Translations under genes and position numbers: made by a program
Part shown: piece by piece, positions 1 through 7,816 of the stretch
Position numbering within the stretch: position 1 is the first letter of the stretch
Layout of the letters: the number at the start of each line of letters is the position of its first letter
Assembly: GCA_030043395.1 (NCBI GenBank)
Contig: JASHXW010000234.1
Location: forward strand, 1-9,422
Direction of reading: 5' to 3'
Length of the DNA: 9,422 nucleotides
Source of the DNA: Streptosporangiaceae bacterium
Lineage (GTDB): Bacteria; Actinomycetota; Actinomycetes; Streptosporangiales; Streptosporangiaceae
The notes under the pieces: model-generated
Told to the model about the DNA's origin: nothing
Database searches by the model: none
What the model saw: the letters and a program-made list of their open reading frames with translations, nothing else

Positions 1-858
1 AGCCTGCTGTTCTATGACGAGGTCCTGCGCGGGGTCGAAGGGCGGATCCGCGATCTCAACTGGTCGCTGCTGATCACCTACCTGCGCGAGGACAACGCCC
101 CCGATCTCACCCGGCTGCTTTCGCTCTCTGGCAAGGTCGATGGCCTGCTGATTGGCGAGGGAATCGTCCCCTCGCCCTTCCTGGCTCGCCTGGCTACGCG
201 CCTGCCCGTGGTCGTCGTCGCAGGTGACCCGGACGAGCAGGCCGTCGACGTCGTCACCGCGGACAACCGGGCGGGCTCGGCTGCCGTCGTGAGTCACCTG
301 GTAGCAGCGCACGGGCGCCGCAGGTTCTTTCACGTCGATGGTCCGCGGACTGCTCCTGACGCCAAGGAACGGCGGCTGGCGCTGCACGAGGTCCTGGGAG
401 CGCACGCTGGCTGCGAGCTCGTCGGGACCTATGACGGCCTTTTCAGCGTGCTCAGCGGTGAGGAGGCTGGAGCCGCGCTGATGCGAGCGGCAGGCACGGC
501 GCTTCCCGACGCCGTGGTGTGCGCGAACGACCAGATGGCGATCGGCGTCCTGCAGGCACTTGGCCGTGCAGGCATCAGGGTCCCGGAGGACATCGCCGTC
601 GTCGGCTTCGACGACATCTTCCTCGGCGGCCTGAGCGAGCCGACGCTGACGACGGTCCATCAGCCGATGCGGCTGCTCGGCGAGCACTCGTGCGCCCGGT
701 TGCTCGACCGGATCGCCCAGCCCGACCTTCCGCCGCAGGTGGAGCTGCTGCCGACCGAGCTGGTGCTCCGCCGGAGCTGCGGCTGCCCGCCAGGCACTGC
801 GGGCCGCAGTCCGGTCCCGACCTACCAGAACCTCCCGCACCCAACGGCAGCAAGCTAG
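1..858 (+). CDS. LacI-family transcriptional regulator, C-terminal part (5' truncated by window edge)
   Basis: The reading frame is open from base 1 to a TAG at 856-858, giving 285 visible residues of a protein that is usually about 340 long. The missing part is roughly the N-terminal helix-turn-helix and hinge, so the promoter and start lie upstream of the window. What remains is the periplasmic-binding-protein-like effector domain. It opens with a segment like the LacI FYxEVLRGVE helix (residues 4-13), has the ANDQMAIGVLQAL helix followed by VPEDIAVVGFDD (about residues 176-205), then the SEPTLTTVHQP and LLPTELVLRRSCGCPP segments that end LacI/GalR proteins. Members bind a small molecule, usually a sugar, and release or grip an operator. 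The gene sits 9 bp upstream of an ABC importer on the same strand, so it is probably co-transcribed with it and controls it, and also itself. The effector cannot be read from the sequence. Confidence 0.93.
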   Translation, partial: SLLFYDEVLRGVEGRIRDLNWSLLITYLREDNAPDLTRLLSLSGKVDGLLIGEGIVPSPFLARLATRLPVVVVAGDPDEQAVDVVTADNRAGSAAVVSHLVAAHGRRRFFHVDGPRTAPDAKERRLALHEVLGAHAGCELVGTYDGLFSVLSGEEAGAALMRAAGTALPDAVVCANDQMAIGVLQALGRAGIRVPEDIAVVGFDDIFLGGLSEPTLTTVHQPMRLLGEHSCARLLDRIAQPDLPPQVELLPTELVLRRSCGCPPGTAGRSPVPTYQNLPHPTAAS

Positions 859-861
859 GAG
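857..861 (+). promoter_or_regulatory. Ribosome binding site of the first permease, overlapping the regulator stop codon
   Basis: AGGAG lies 6 nt before the ATG at 868 and shares two bases with the TAG stop of the upstream regulator. Ribosomes finishing the regulator therefore stop on the site used to start the permease, which fits one transcript with translational coupling. Confidence 0.75.
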
Positions 862-867
862 CCGGCG

Positions 868-1851
868 ATGCCCTTCATACTGCGCCGCCTGATCTTCTAC
901 GTCGTAGCCGCGTGGGCCGCGCTGACCGCTAACTTCTTCATCCCGCGGGCGATGCCCGGAACCGCCGTCCAGGCGATCATGTCGAAATTCCCCAACCTGA
1001 CGCCGTCCGCCTATCGCGCGCTGGAGGCGATGCTCGGGGTCGGGCACCCAGGCTCGCTGTGGCACCAGTACGTCACCTACCTCGGCGACGTCGCTCACTT
1101 CAACTTCGGCACCGACGTGTCCGAGTACCCGGCGAAGGTCTCGACTCTGGTCGCCGAGACCGTCCCGTGGACGCTGACGCTCGTCGGCACCGCCACCGTG
1201 ATCGCCTTCTTCCTCGGCACCGGGCTTGGGATCCTGGCTGGCTGGCGGCATGGCGGCTGGGCCGACCGGGCGCTGCCCGGGCTGATGTTCCTGCAGGCGA
1301 TTCCGTACTTCTTCCTCGCGCTGATCCTGCTCTACGTCCTCGCCGTCACGCTGCACCTGTTCCCGATCGGCCAGGGCTATACCGGCGGCCTGATACCCGG
1401 GTGGAACTGGGCGTTTATCGGCAGCGCTATCGACCATTCGATCCTGCCCGCGTTCACCATCGTGCTGACCTCGGTGGCCGGCTGGATGCTGCAGATGCGC
1501 AATGTCATGATCACCACGGTCGGCGAGGACTACGTCCTGGCCGCTCAGGCGAAGGGGCTGTCCAACCGCCGCGTCATCATCACGTACGCGGCGAGGAACG
1601 CGATACTCCCGCAACTCCAGGGTTTCGGCCTGGCGCTCGGCTTCGTGGTGTCGGGCGCCATCGTCATGGAGATCGTGTTCTCCTATCCGGGCATCGGACT
1701 GCTGCTGCTCAACGCGGTGACCTCCAACGACTATCCGCTCATGCAGGCGATCTTCCTGGTGATCACGTTCACCGTCTTGCTGGCCAATCTCATCGTCGAC
1801 CTGGTCATCGTCGCGGTCGATCCGCGAGCGCGGGCCAAGGAAGCACGCTGA
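868..1851 (+). CDS. ABC importer permease, DppB/OppB type
   Basis: This 327-residue inner-membrane protein is one half of the translocation channel of a peptide/nickel/oligosaccharide-type importer. Six hydrophobic stretches are visible (about residues 8-27, 101-126, 137-163, 180-207, 250-275 and 293-318). The cytoplasmic EAA loop that docks onto the ATPase lies at about 220-246 (EDYVLAAQAKGLSNRR followed by ARNAILP), and the family hallmark VFSYPGIGLLLLNAV starts at residue 270. Length and the large extracytoplasmic segment between helix 1 and helix 2 are normal for DppB-like proteins. The ATG at 868 is chosen because AGGAG stands 6 nt before it and the N-terminus MPFILRRLIFYV is typical. 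Its TGA shares one base with the ATG of the next permease, so the two are translationally coupled and form a heterodimer. Substrate identity is not decided by this subunit. Confidence 0.96.
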   Translation: MPFILRRLIFYVVAAWAALTANFFIPRAMPGTAVQAIMSKFPNLTPSAYRALEAMLGVGHPGSLWHQYVTYLGDVAHFNFGTDVSEYPAKVSTLVAETVPWTLTLVGTATVIAFFLGTGLGILAGWRHGGWADRALPGLMFLQAIPYFFLALILLYVLAVTLHLFPIGQGYTGGLIPGWNWAFIGSAIDHSILPAFTIVLTSVAGWMLQMRNVMITTVGEDYVLAAQAKGLSNRRVIITYAARNAILPQLQGFGLALGFVVSGAIVMEIVFSYPGIGLLLLNAVTSNDYPLMQAIFLVITFTVLLANLIVDLVIVAVDPRARAKEAR

Positions 1852-2926
1852 TGGCCGCGGCGCTGACACTCACGACGGACCCGGCCATGCTGGCTCAGCC
1901 GGCCCGGCAACTTGGCCGGTGGGCGCGCCTGCCGCTGAAGGCGAAGGTTGGCGTCGTCCTGCTCGGATTCTTCGTGCTGGCCGCCATCATCGGGCCGATG
2001 GTGGCCCCATACGACCCCTCCTACCAGAACCCATCGTTGAGCGCGTCCTTGCACGCCCCGGACGCCGCGCACCTGCTCGGCACCACTCAGAGCGGCCAGG
2101 ACGTGCTCTCACAGCTCCTGATCGGGATACGGCTCACCCTGGAGCTCGCGCTGCTTGTCGGCCTGATCGCGACGACCCTCTCGGTCATCGTCGGCGTCAC
2201 CGCAGCCTTCCTCGGCGGGCTGTGGGACGAGATCCTGCTGATGATCACCAACGTGTTCCTGGTGATTCCGGCGCTGCCCCTGCTCATCATCCTGCTCGGC
2301 TTCCTGCCGCAGACCGGTCAGCTCGCGACGGTGCTGGTGCTGAGCGGGCTGGGCTGGGCCTGGGGCGCGCGGGTCATCCGCGCGCAGACCTTGTCGATCC
2401 GGGGCCGGGATTTCATCGCGTCCGCCCGCGAAACCGGTGAGAGTACCTGGCGGATCATCGCCTTCGAGATCGTGCCGAACGAGATCAGCCTGATCGCGGC
2501 GAACTTCGTGAACACGGTCCTGTACGCGATCGGGACCTCGGTCGCCCTCGCCTTCATCGGGCTGACCAACCTGTCGAGCTGGAGCCTGGGCACGATGCTC
2601 TACTGGGCCGAGAGCCAGCAAGCGCTGCAGCTCGGCGCGTGGTGGTGGTTCGTGCCCCCCGGGCTCGCCGTGGCGCTGATGGGGACCTCGCTGGTCCTGC
2701 TGAACACCGGGATCGACGAGCTTGGCAATCCCCGGTTGCGCGACGCGGCCCGATCGTCCCGCGTCGGGGGGCGCCGGGTGCGTCCCACCGACCCGACGCC
2801 GGTCCTGCTAGCAGCCGCGCCCCAGCGCCGCCCGCTAGCCGCGCTCGCGCACTACTTCTCCCGCAGCTCGCTGCTGGACGACCGCGACCGGTCCGGCCGG
2901 CTGCCATCTCGGGGCGGTGAAGCGCG

Positions 2927-2930
<4 letters not shown>
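1851..2930 (+). CDS. ABC importer permease, DppC/OppC type, with extended C-terminal tail
   Basis: This 359-residue protein is the second membrane half of the importer. The start at 1851 overlaps the previous stop (TGATG), with AAGGAA 8 nt upstream. The first membrane segment is at about 33-52. The family motif LLGTTQSGQDVLSQLLIG is at 75-92, several further hydrophobic segments follow, and the EAA loop is at about 186-212 (RDFIASARETGESTWR, then IVPN). The family core ends at GNPRLR (292-297). DppC proteins usually stop soon after this point, but here about 62 further residues follow, hydrophilic and rich in Arg, Pro and Ala. They should be cytoplasmic and I recognise no domain in them. The frame stays open to a TGA that overlaps the next start by four bases (ATGA), so the tail is genuinely in frame unless a sequencing frameshift created it. 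Confidence 0.95.
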
Positions 2931-4050
<1,120 letters not shown>

Positions 4051-4054
<4 letters not shown>

Positions 4055-5151
4055 CCAGCGCGGGCAGCGGCGGCGACGGCCCGGCGGGCGGCATGGTGCA
4101 TCCGGCCGCCGCCCGGGGCGCGGTGGTACTCGAGGCGGCATCCCTGGGCAAGGACTTCCATCTGGGACGCCACCAGGTGCTGCACGCCGTGCGCGATGTC
4201 TCGCTGAGCTTGTACCGCGGCGCTGTCGTCGCGCTGGTCGGCGAGAGCGGGTCAGGCAAGTCGACGGTCGCCAGGATGCTGGCGGGCCAGGAATACCGGA
4301 CCGCTGGCTGGATCGATCTCAACGGCGAGCCCGTCCGGCTCTCCACCCGGCGGGCATTCCGCCAGTACAAGAGCGAGGTTCAGCTCGTCTTCCAGGATCC
4401 GTTCAGCTCGCTGAACCCCGCGCATACCGTCCGTTACCACGTTGAGCGGCCGCTGCGGCTGCATCGCGGCCGGATGTCCAGGGCGCAGCTGAGGCAAGAG
4501 TCCGCGGCGCTGATGGAGCAGGTCCGCCTGACTCCGGCCGAGGCATTCCTCGCCAAGTACCCGCACGAGCTTTCCGGCGGGCAACGCCAGCGGGTCGCGT
4601 TCGCCAGGGCGCTGGCCGCCAATCCGAGCGTCCTGCTCGCCGACGAGCCCGTCTCGATGCTGGACGTGTCGATCCGGCTGGAGATGCTGACGCTCCTCAG
4701 CGACCTGCGCAAGCGGTTCAAGCTCGCGATGCTCTACATCACCCATGACATCGCCTCCGCCCGTTACTTCGCCGACGAGATCCTGGTCATGTACGCGGGC
4801 CAGATCGTCGAGCAAGGCCCGGCCGAGGACGTGACGCAGCGCCCGGCCCACCCTTACACCCAGCTTCTCGTCAGCTCGGCGCCCGACCCTGACCACCTCG
4901 GCGGCACGCTGCGCGACCCCTCGATCGGCGCGGGCGTGAAGGCCGACCTCGCCCTGCCGCCGGCCAGCGCATGCCAGTTCAGCAACCGGTGCCCGCTCGC
5001 CGATGACCGGTGCCGGACGCAGGCTCCAGCGCTGCTCGCGATCTCACCGGCCAGGGCGGCCGCATGCTGGCGGCTCGACGTCGCGGCACCCGGCGTCCTT
5101 GCCGCCGTCGGCGCCGATACCACGCGACAAGGGGGTGGGGACACGAGCTAA
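4051..5151 (+). CDS. ABC importer ATP-binding protein, DppF/OppF type
   Basis: This 366-residue second ATPase begins at an ATG overlapping the previous stop by four bases, with GAGGAG 8 nt upstream. The first 25 or so residues are Gly/Ala-rich and precede the fold. Motifs are Walker [10 protein letters not shown] at 64-72 (Lys70), Q-loop Gln115 in [12 protein letters not shown], signature LSGGQRQR at 174-181, Walker [12 protein letters not shown] at 195-205 (Glu199) and H-loop His232 in YITHD. The site looks fully competent. The C-terminal oligopeptide-transporter region carries Cys308, Cys314, Cys321 and Cys339 with the same first two spacings as the partner ATPase. From memory, the stretch [15 protein letters not shown] resembles DppF-like ATPases of actinobacterial loci that also carry sugar genes. 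This is a weak hint about substrate, not evidence. Confidence 0.96.
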
Positions 5152-5175
5152 TTCATCTTCCGCGTCAACGCACCT

Positions 5176-5189
5176 GGACTTGACAGTCC
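5176..5189 (+). other. Short inverted repeat before the binding-protein gene
   Basis: GGACT at 5176-5180 and AGTCC at 5185-5189 can form a 5-bp stem with a TGAC loop, ending 7 nt before the Shine-Dalgarno of the binding-protein gene. It could modestly affect translation or RNA decay at this junction, but a stem this short can occur by chance. Confidence 0.3.
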
Positions 5190-5196
5190 CGAGCAC

Positions 5197-5203
5197 AGGA
5201 AGG
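5197..5203 (+). promoter_or_regulatory. Strong ribosome binding site of the solute-binding protein gene
   Basis: AGGAAGG stands 5 nt before the ATG at 5209. It is stronger than the sites of the coupled genes upstream, as expected for a binding protein needed in excess over the membrane complex. Confidence 0.75.
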
Positions 5204-5208
5204 CCGAA

Positions 5209-6906
5209 ATGAGTGTCAAATACCTAACTCATCGAAGGGTCGTGGCCGTCGCGGCGGCGGGCCTGCTGGCAGCCGGGCTGGCTGCATGCGGGAACTCGAC
5301 GTCGCCCGGCAGCTCGGCGAAGACGAGCGGCACGACCACCCTGGTCATGGAGAGCTCCCCGGAGAGCACGATCACCCAGGACTTCAACCCGTTCGTCTCG
5401 ACCGCGGCTCCCCAGGGCATGGGCGCCACCGGCTTGATCTACGAGCCACTGCTGCAGTTCGACCTGGCCGCGCCGCCGAAGTACTACAAGTGGCTGGCCA
5501 CGTCGTACACGTGGTCGAACGGCGGCAAGAGCGTCACCTTCGCGATCCGGTCGGGCGTGAAGTGGAACAACGGCACGGCGATGACCCCGGCCGACGTGGT
5601 CTTCACCTACGACCTGATCAAGAAGAACCCGTCGATCAACCTCGCCGGCCTGAGCATCTCCAGCGTGACCTCGTCCGGCAACAACGTCACGCTGACCTTC
5701 CCGACCTCCCAGTACACCAACCTCCAGGAAATCGCCGGCGTGCCGATCCTGCCCAAGTCGGTATGGGGCAGCGTCAAGAACCCGGCAACCTTCGCCGACT
5801 CCAACCCGGTGGGCACGGGCCCGTACAAGCTGAAGAGCTTCACGCCGCAGGGCTTCACGCTGACCAAGAACCCGGACTACTGGCAGTCATCGGACGTCAA
5901 GATCGATAACGTCTACTTCCCGGTCTACACCTCCAACACCGGCGCGCTGACCGCTTTGTTCTCCGGTCAGATCGACTGGACAGGCAACTTCATCCCCGGG
6001 CTGCAAAAGCAGTTCGTCAACACCGCACCCGCCTATCACCACTACTGGGAGGCGCCGGGCAGCACCAACGCCCTGATGCCGAACCTGCACAAGTGGCCGA
6101 CCAACCAGCTGCCCGTCCGCCAGGCGATCAGCGCGGCGATCGACCGCAACCTGCTGGCCTCCGAGGGCGAGGCCGGGCTAGAGAACCCGGTCAGCAACGC
6201 CACCGGGCTCACCCTGCCGACATTCCAGGCCTGGAGCGGACCGCTCGCCAAGTACGCCATCTCCCCAACTGGCAGCGCCGCGGCGGCGAAGGCCATCCTG
6301 AAGAAGGCCGGCTACACGATCGGCTCCAACGGCTACTTCGAAAAGGGCGGCAAGACCGTCGCGGTTACGCTGATCAGCCCGTCCGCCTACACCGACTACG
6401 CCGAAGTCGGGTCGCTTGTCGCCCAGGAGCTGAAGAACGCGGGCATCGACGCGAACTTCCAGGGCTTGTCGGTCAACGCCTGGAACGCGGACGTCGGTGA
6501 CGGCAACTTCTCGATCAGCGAGCACTGGTCGAACAACGGCCTGACGCCTTACAACCTCTACGACAACTGGCTGAACAGCGCGCTGGACAGCGGCTCGGCC
6601 GCGACCGGCGACTACGAGCGCCTGAACGATCCGGCACTCGACTCCGATCTCGCCAAGCTGGCAGGCGCGTCCACCACTGCGCAGCAGACCGCTGACCTGG
6701 TCCCGCTGGCAACCTACGTCGCTGACAACTTGCCGGTCATCCCGGTCACCACCGCCTCGGAGTGGTTCGAGTACGACTCGCAGCACTTCGTCGGCTGGCC
6801 CACCCAGCAAGATCCCTACGAGACCGGACAGCCGTCGGGCACCAACAACGGTGGCGGATCCGGTACTGACGAGGTGGTCATACTTCACCTCAGCCCGCGC
6901 AGCTAA
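5209..6906 (+). CDS. ABC importer solute-binding lipoprotein, family 5 (DppA/OppA/SBP_bac_5)
   Basis: This 565-residue protein captures the substrate outside the membrane and hands it to the permeases. It starts with a lipoprotein signal: a basic n-region (KYLTHRR), a hydrophobic Ala/Val/Leu stretch, and the lipobox LAAC with Cys27 as the likely lipidated residue. A Ser/Thr/Gly-rich linker follows. Family 5 landmarks are the block SVTFAIRSGVKWNNGTAMTP then ADVVFTYDLI (about 108-140), NPVGTGPYKLKSF then KNPDYW (about 199-226), and LPVRQAISAAIDRNLL in the second lobe (about 302-317). Length is normal for the family. The start is supported by AGGAAGG 5 nt upstream. It is the last gene of the cluster, 57 bp after the second ATPase, and two hairpins follow its stop. 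Family 5 proteins bind peptides, nickel complexes, opines or oligosaccharides. The upstream LacI-type regulator favours a carbohydrate here, but no binding-site residues settle it. Confidence 0.95.
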   Translation: MSVKYLTHRRVVAVAAAGLLAAGLAACGNSTSPGSSAKTSGTTTLVMESSPESTITQDFNPFVSTAAPQGMGATGLIYEPLLQFDLAAPPKYYKWLATSYTWSNGGKSVTFAIRSGVKWNNGTAMTPADVVFTYDLIKKNPSINLAGLSISSVTSSGNNVTLTFPTSQYTNLQEIAGVPILPKSVWGSVKNPATFADSNPVGTGPYKLKSFTPQGFTLTKNPDYWQSSDVKIDNVYFPVYTSNTGALTALFSGQIDWTGNFIPGLQKQFVNTAPAYHHYWEAPGSTNALMPNLHKWPTNQLPVRQAISAAIDRNLLASEGEAGLENPVSNATGLTLPTFQAWSGPLAKYAISPTGSAAAAKAILKKAGYTIGSNGYFEKGGKTVAVTLISPSAYTDYAEVGSLVAQELKNAGIDANFQGLSVNAWNADVGDGNFSISEHWSNNGLTPYNLYDNWLNSALDSGSAATGDYERLNDPALDSDLAKLAGASTTAQQTADLVPLATYVADNLPVIPVTTASEWFEYDSQHFVGWPTQQDPYETGQPSGTNNGGGSGTDEVVILHLSPRS

Positions 6907-6931
6907 GCAGTTGAGGCGGCGCGGATAAGCG

Positions 6932-6961
6932 GGCCCGCCCCAGGCTAGCCAGGGGCGGGCC
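6932..6961. terminator. Hairpin 1 in the convergent intergenic region
   Basis: GGCCCGCCCC (6932-6941) and GGGGCGGGCC (6952-6961) form a perfect 10-bp GC stem around a 10-nt loop containing the palindrome GGCTAGCC. It begins 25 bp after the stop of the binding-protein gene. No T-tract follows on either strand, which is common for actinobacterial terminators. Confidence 0.65.
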
Positions 6962-6976
6962 ACACCCCACAAGTAC

Positions 6977-7014
6977 TGTAGCCCGGCGGCCCGACCTCGG
7001 GCCGCCGGGCTACA
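6977..7014. terminator. Hairpin 2, perfect 17-bp stem, probable bidirectional terminator
   Basis: TGTAGCCCGGCGGCCCG (6977-6993) is the exact reverse complement of 6998-7014, leaving a 4-nt loop. The right arm ends 4 bp from the stop codon of the leftward B3/B4 gene, so it can close that transcript, and in the other direction it backs up hairpin 1 for the transporter cluster. There is no T-tract. Confidence 0.75.
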
Positions 7015-7018
7015 GCCA

Positions 7019-7717
7019 TCACGGCGCGAACGAGAAGCGTGGCGCGGCCGGCGTCAGCACCGTGTACGCCGGGCTGACGGACCACAGCACGTCGATCTCG
7101 TGCGCGACGGATCGCAGCAGCTCGGGAATGTCAGCCGCGGCGGATTCATGCAGGGCCTCGGCCACGATCAGCGCGCGCGTGGTCGCTGGCGCGGCGGCGG
7201 ACAGCGCGCTCTGCCTGTTCGTCCAGCGCCGGGCGTGGGCCTGCCCGGCATCATCGGCGAAGATCACCTCATGGACGTCCGGATGCTCGAGATCGCCGCC
7301 GAAGGACAGGTAGCTTTCGTTGCCGTCGGCGTAGCGGACCTGCAGGTGACCGGAGATCCGGGAGACGTCGAACACGGCTACCGGAATGGCATAGGCCAGC
7401 GACGCGGCATTGCACACGTCGACGAGCGGATGAATCCTCGGCAGCGTTCCCTCCTTCCGGAAACGCCGCAGCAGGGCCTCCGACGCGCACCGGTACTGCG
7501 TCGGCTTGAGCCCCATCTTCGCGAAGGCCCGTCGCCAGGCCTGAATCTCGGGCAACTCGCTTTCCGGGCCCTGCTCCAGCCTCTTGCGCGCCGTCTGCGT
7601 GAAGGCCGCGATCCGCGCGTCGGCGCTGACCTCGGCCGAGATGCCCTCGGCGAGCAGGACGCCCGGAACCAGCTCGGGAAAATCCCGCCAGATTGGCTCG
7701 GCGTGCTCAAAGTGCAC
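7019..7717 (-). CDS. Stand-alone B3/B4 (PheRS beta editing-like) domain protein
   Basis: This 232-residue protein matches the pattern of the solo B3/B4 domain family (COG3382 type). That domain, within the phenylalanyl-tRNA synthetase beta subunit, hydrolyses mischarged Tyr-tRNA(Phe). The core is visible as WRRAFAKMGLKPTQYRCASE (61-80), then the block LPRIHPLVDVCNAASLAYAIP (92-112), YLSFGGDLEHPDVHEVIFAD (136-155), RRWTNRQS (163-170) and TRALIVAEALHE (180-191). No synthetase or anticodon-binding part is present, so this is a free-standing protein. The family is thought to bind RNA or edit aminoacyl-tRNA in trans, but most members are uncharacterised. It is presumably cytoplasmic, as no signal or membrane segment is seen. 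The start is a GTG at 7717-7715, supported by GGAG 8 nt upstream. It is convergent with the transporter cluster and divergent from the repeat protein gene. Confidence 0.88.
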   Translation of the reverse strand: MHFEHAEPIWRDFPELVPGVLLAEGISAEVSADARIAAFTQTARKRLEQGPESELPEIQAWRRAFAKMGLKPTQYRCASEALLRRFRKEGTLPRIHPLVDVCNAASLAYAIPVAVFDVSRISGHLQVRYADGNESYLSFGGDLEHPDVHEVIFADDAGQAHARRWTNRQSALSAAAPATTRALIVAEALHESAAADIPELLRSVAHEIDVLWSVSPAYTVLTPAAPRFSFAP

Positions 7718-7725
7718 TGCTGCTA

Positions 7726-7729
7726 CTCC
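7726..7729 (-). promoter_or_regulatory. Ribosome binding site deciding the GTG start of the B3/B4 gene
   Basis: On the minus strand GGAG lies 8 nt before the GTG start whose first base is 7717. It supports GTG rather than an internal ATG as the start codon. Confidence 0.55.
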
Positions 7730-7806
7730 AGGTGTCCTCGTCCTTGCTGGCGTGTCCTGAGTTTCCTTGCCAAAATCGCCCGGCTCCCGCGACAGTTAGA
7801 GCCGAT

Positions 7807-7812
7807 AGGAGG
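7807..7812 (+). promoter_or_regulatory. Ribosome binding site deciding the start of the repeat protein
   Basis: AGGAGG, a full match to the anti-Shine-Dalgarno, stands 4 nt before the ATG at 7817. The same frame is open far upstream, but that part runs antisense through the B3/B4 gene, so this site fixes the real start. Confidence 0.8.
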
Positions 7813-7816
7813 GGCG

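Larger units (their letters stand above)
7718..7816. promoter_or_regulatory. Divergent intergenic region expected to hold both promoters
   Basis: These 99 bp separate two genes read outward, so both promoters should be here unless one lies inside a gene. On the + strand a TTGCCA at 7767-7772 resembles a -35 box, but I find no good -10 at the usual distance. On the - strand a TTGGCA at 7773-7768 is similar. I therefore call the region but not exact promoters. The stretch around 7762-7776 is slightly more AT-rich than its surroundings. Confidence 0.4.

Noticed and set aside
1059..1850. Upstream extension of the DppC-type permease reading frame
   Set aside because: It overlaps the DppB-type gene in another frame, encodes an Arg/Pro/His-rich sequence typical of shadow frames, and the family N-terminus begins at 1851.
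5180..5185. TTGACA as a -35 box of a separate promoter for the binding-protein gene
   Set aside because: A -10 at 17 bp would fall on 5203-5208 (GCCGAA), a poor match that lies between the ribosome site and the start codon, so a usable promoter here is unlikely.
6178..6972. Minus-strand open frame of about 264 codons opposite the binding-protein gene
   Set aside because: It is antisense to well-conserved family 5 sequence and starts inside hairpin 1; no ribosome site or family resemblance.
7100..7816. Upstream in-frame extension of the repeat protein (to an ATG at 7100)
   Set aside because: It runs antisense through the whole B3/B4 gene, which has a clear family match, and AGGAGG just before 7817 marks the true start.
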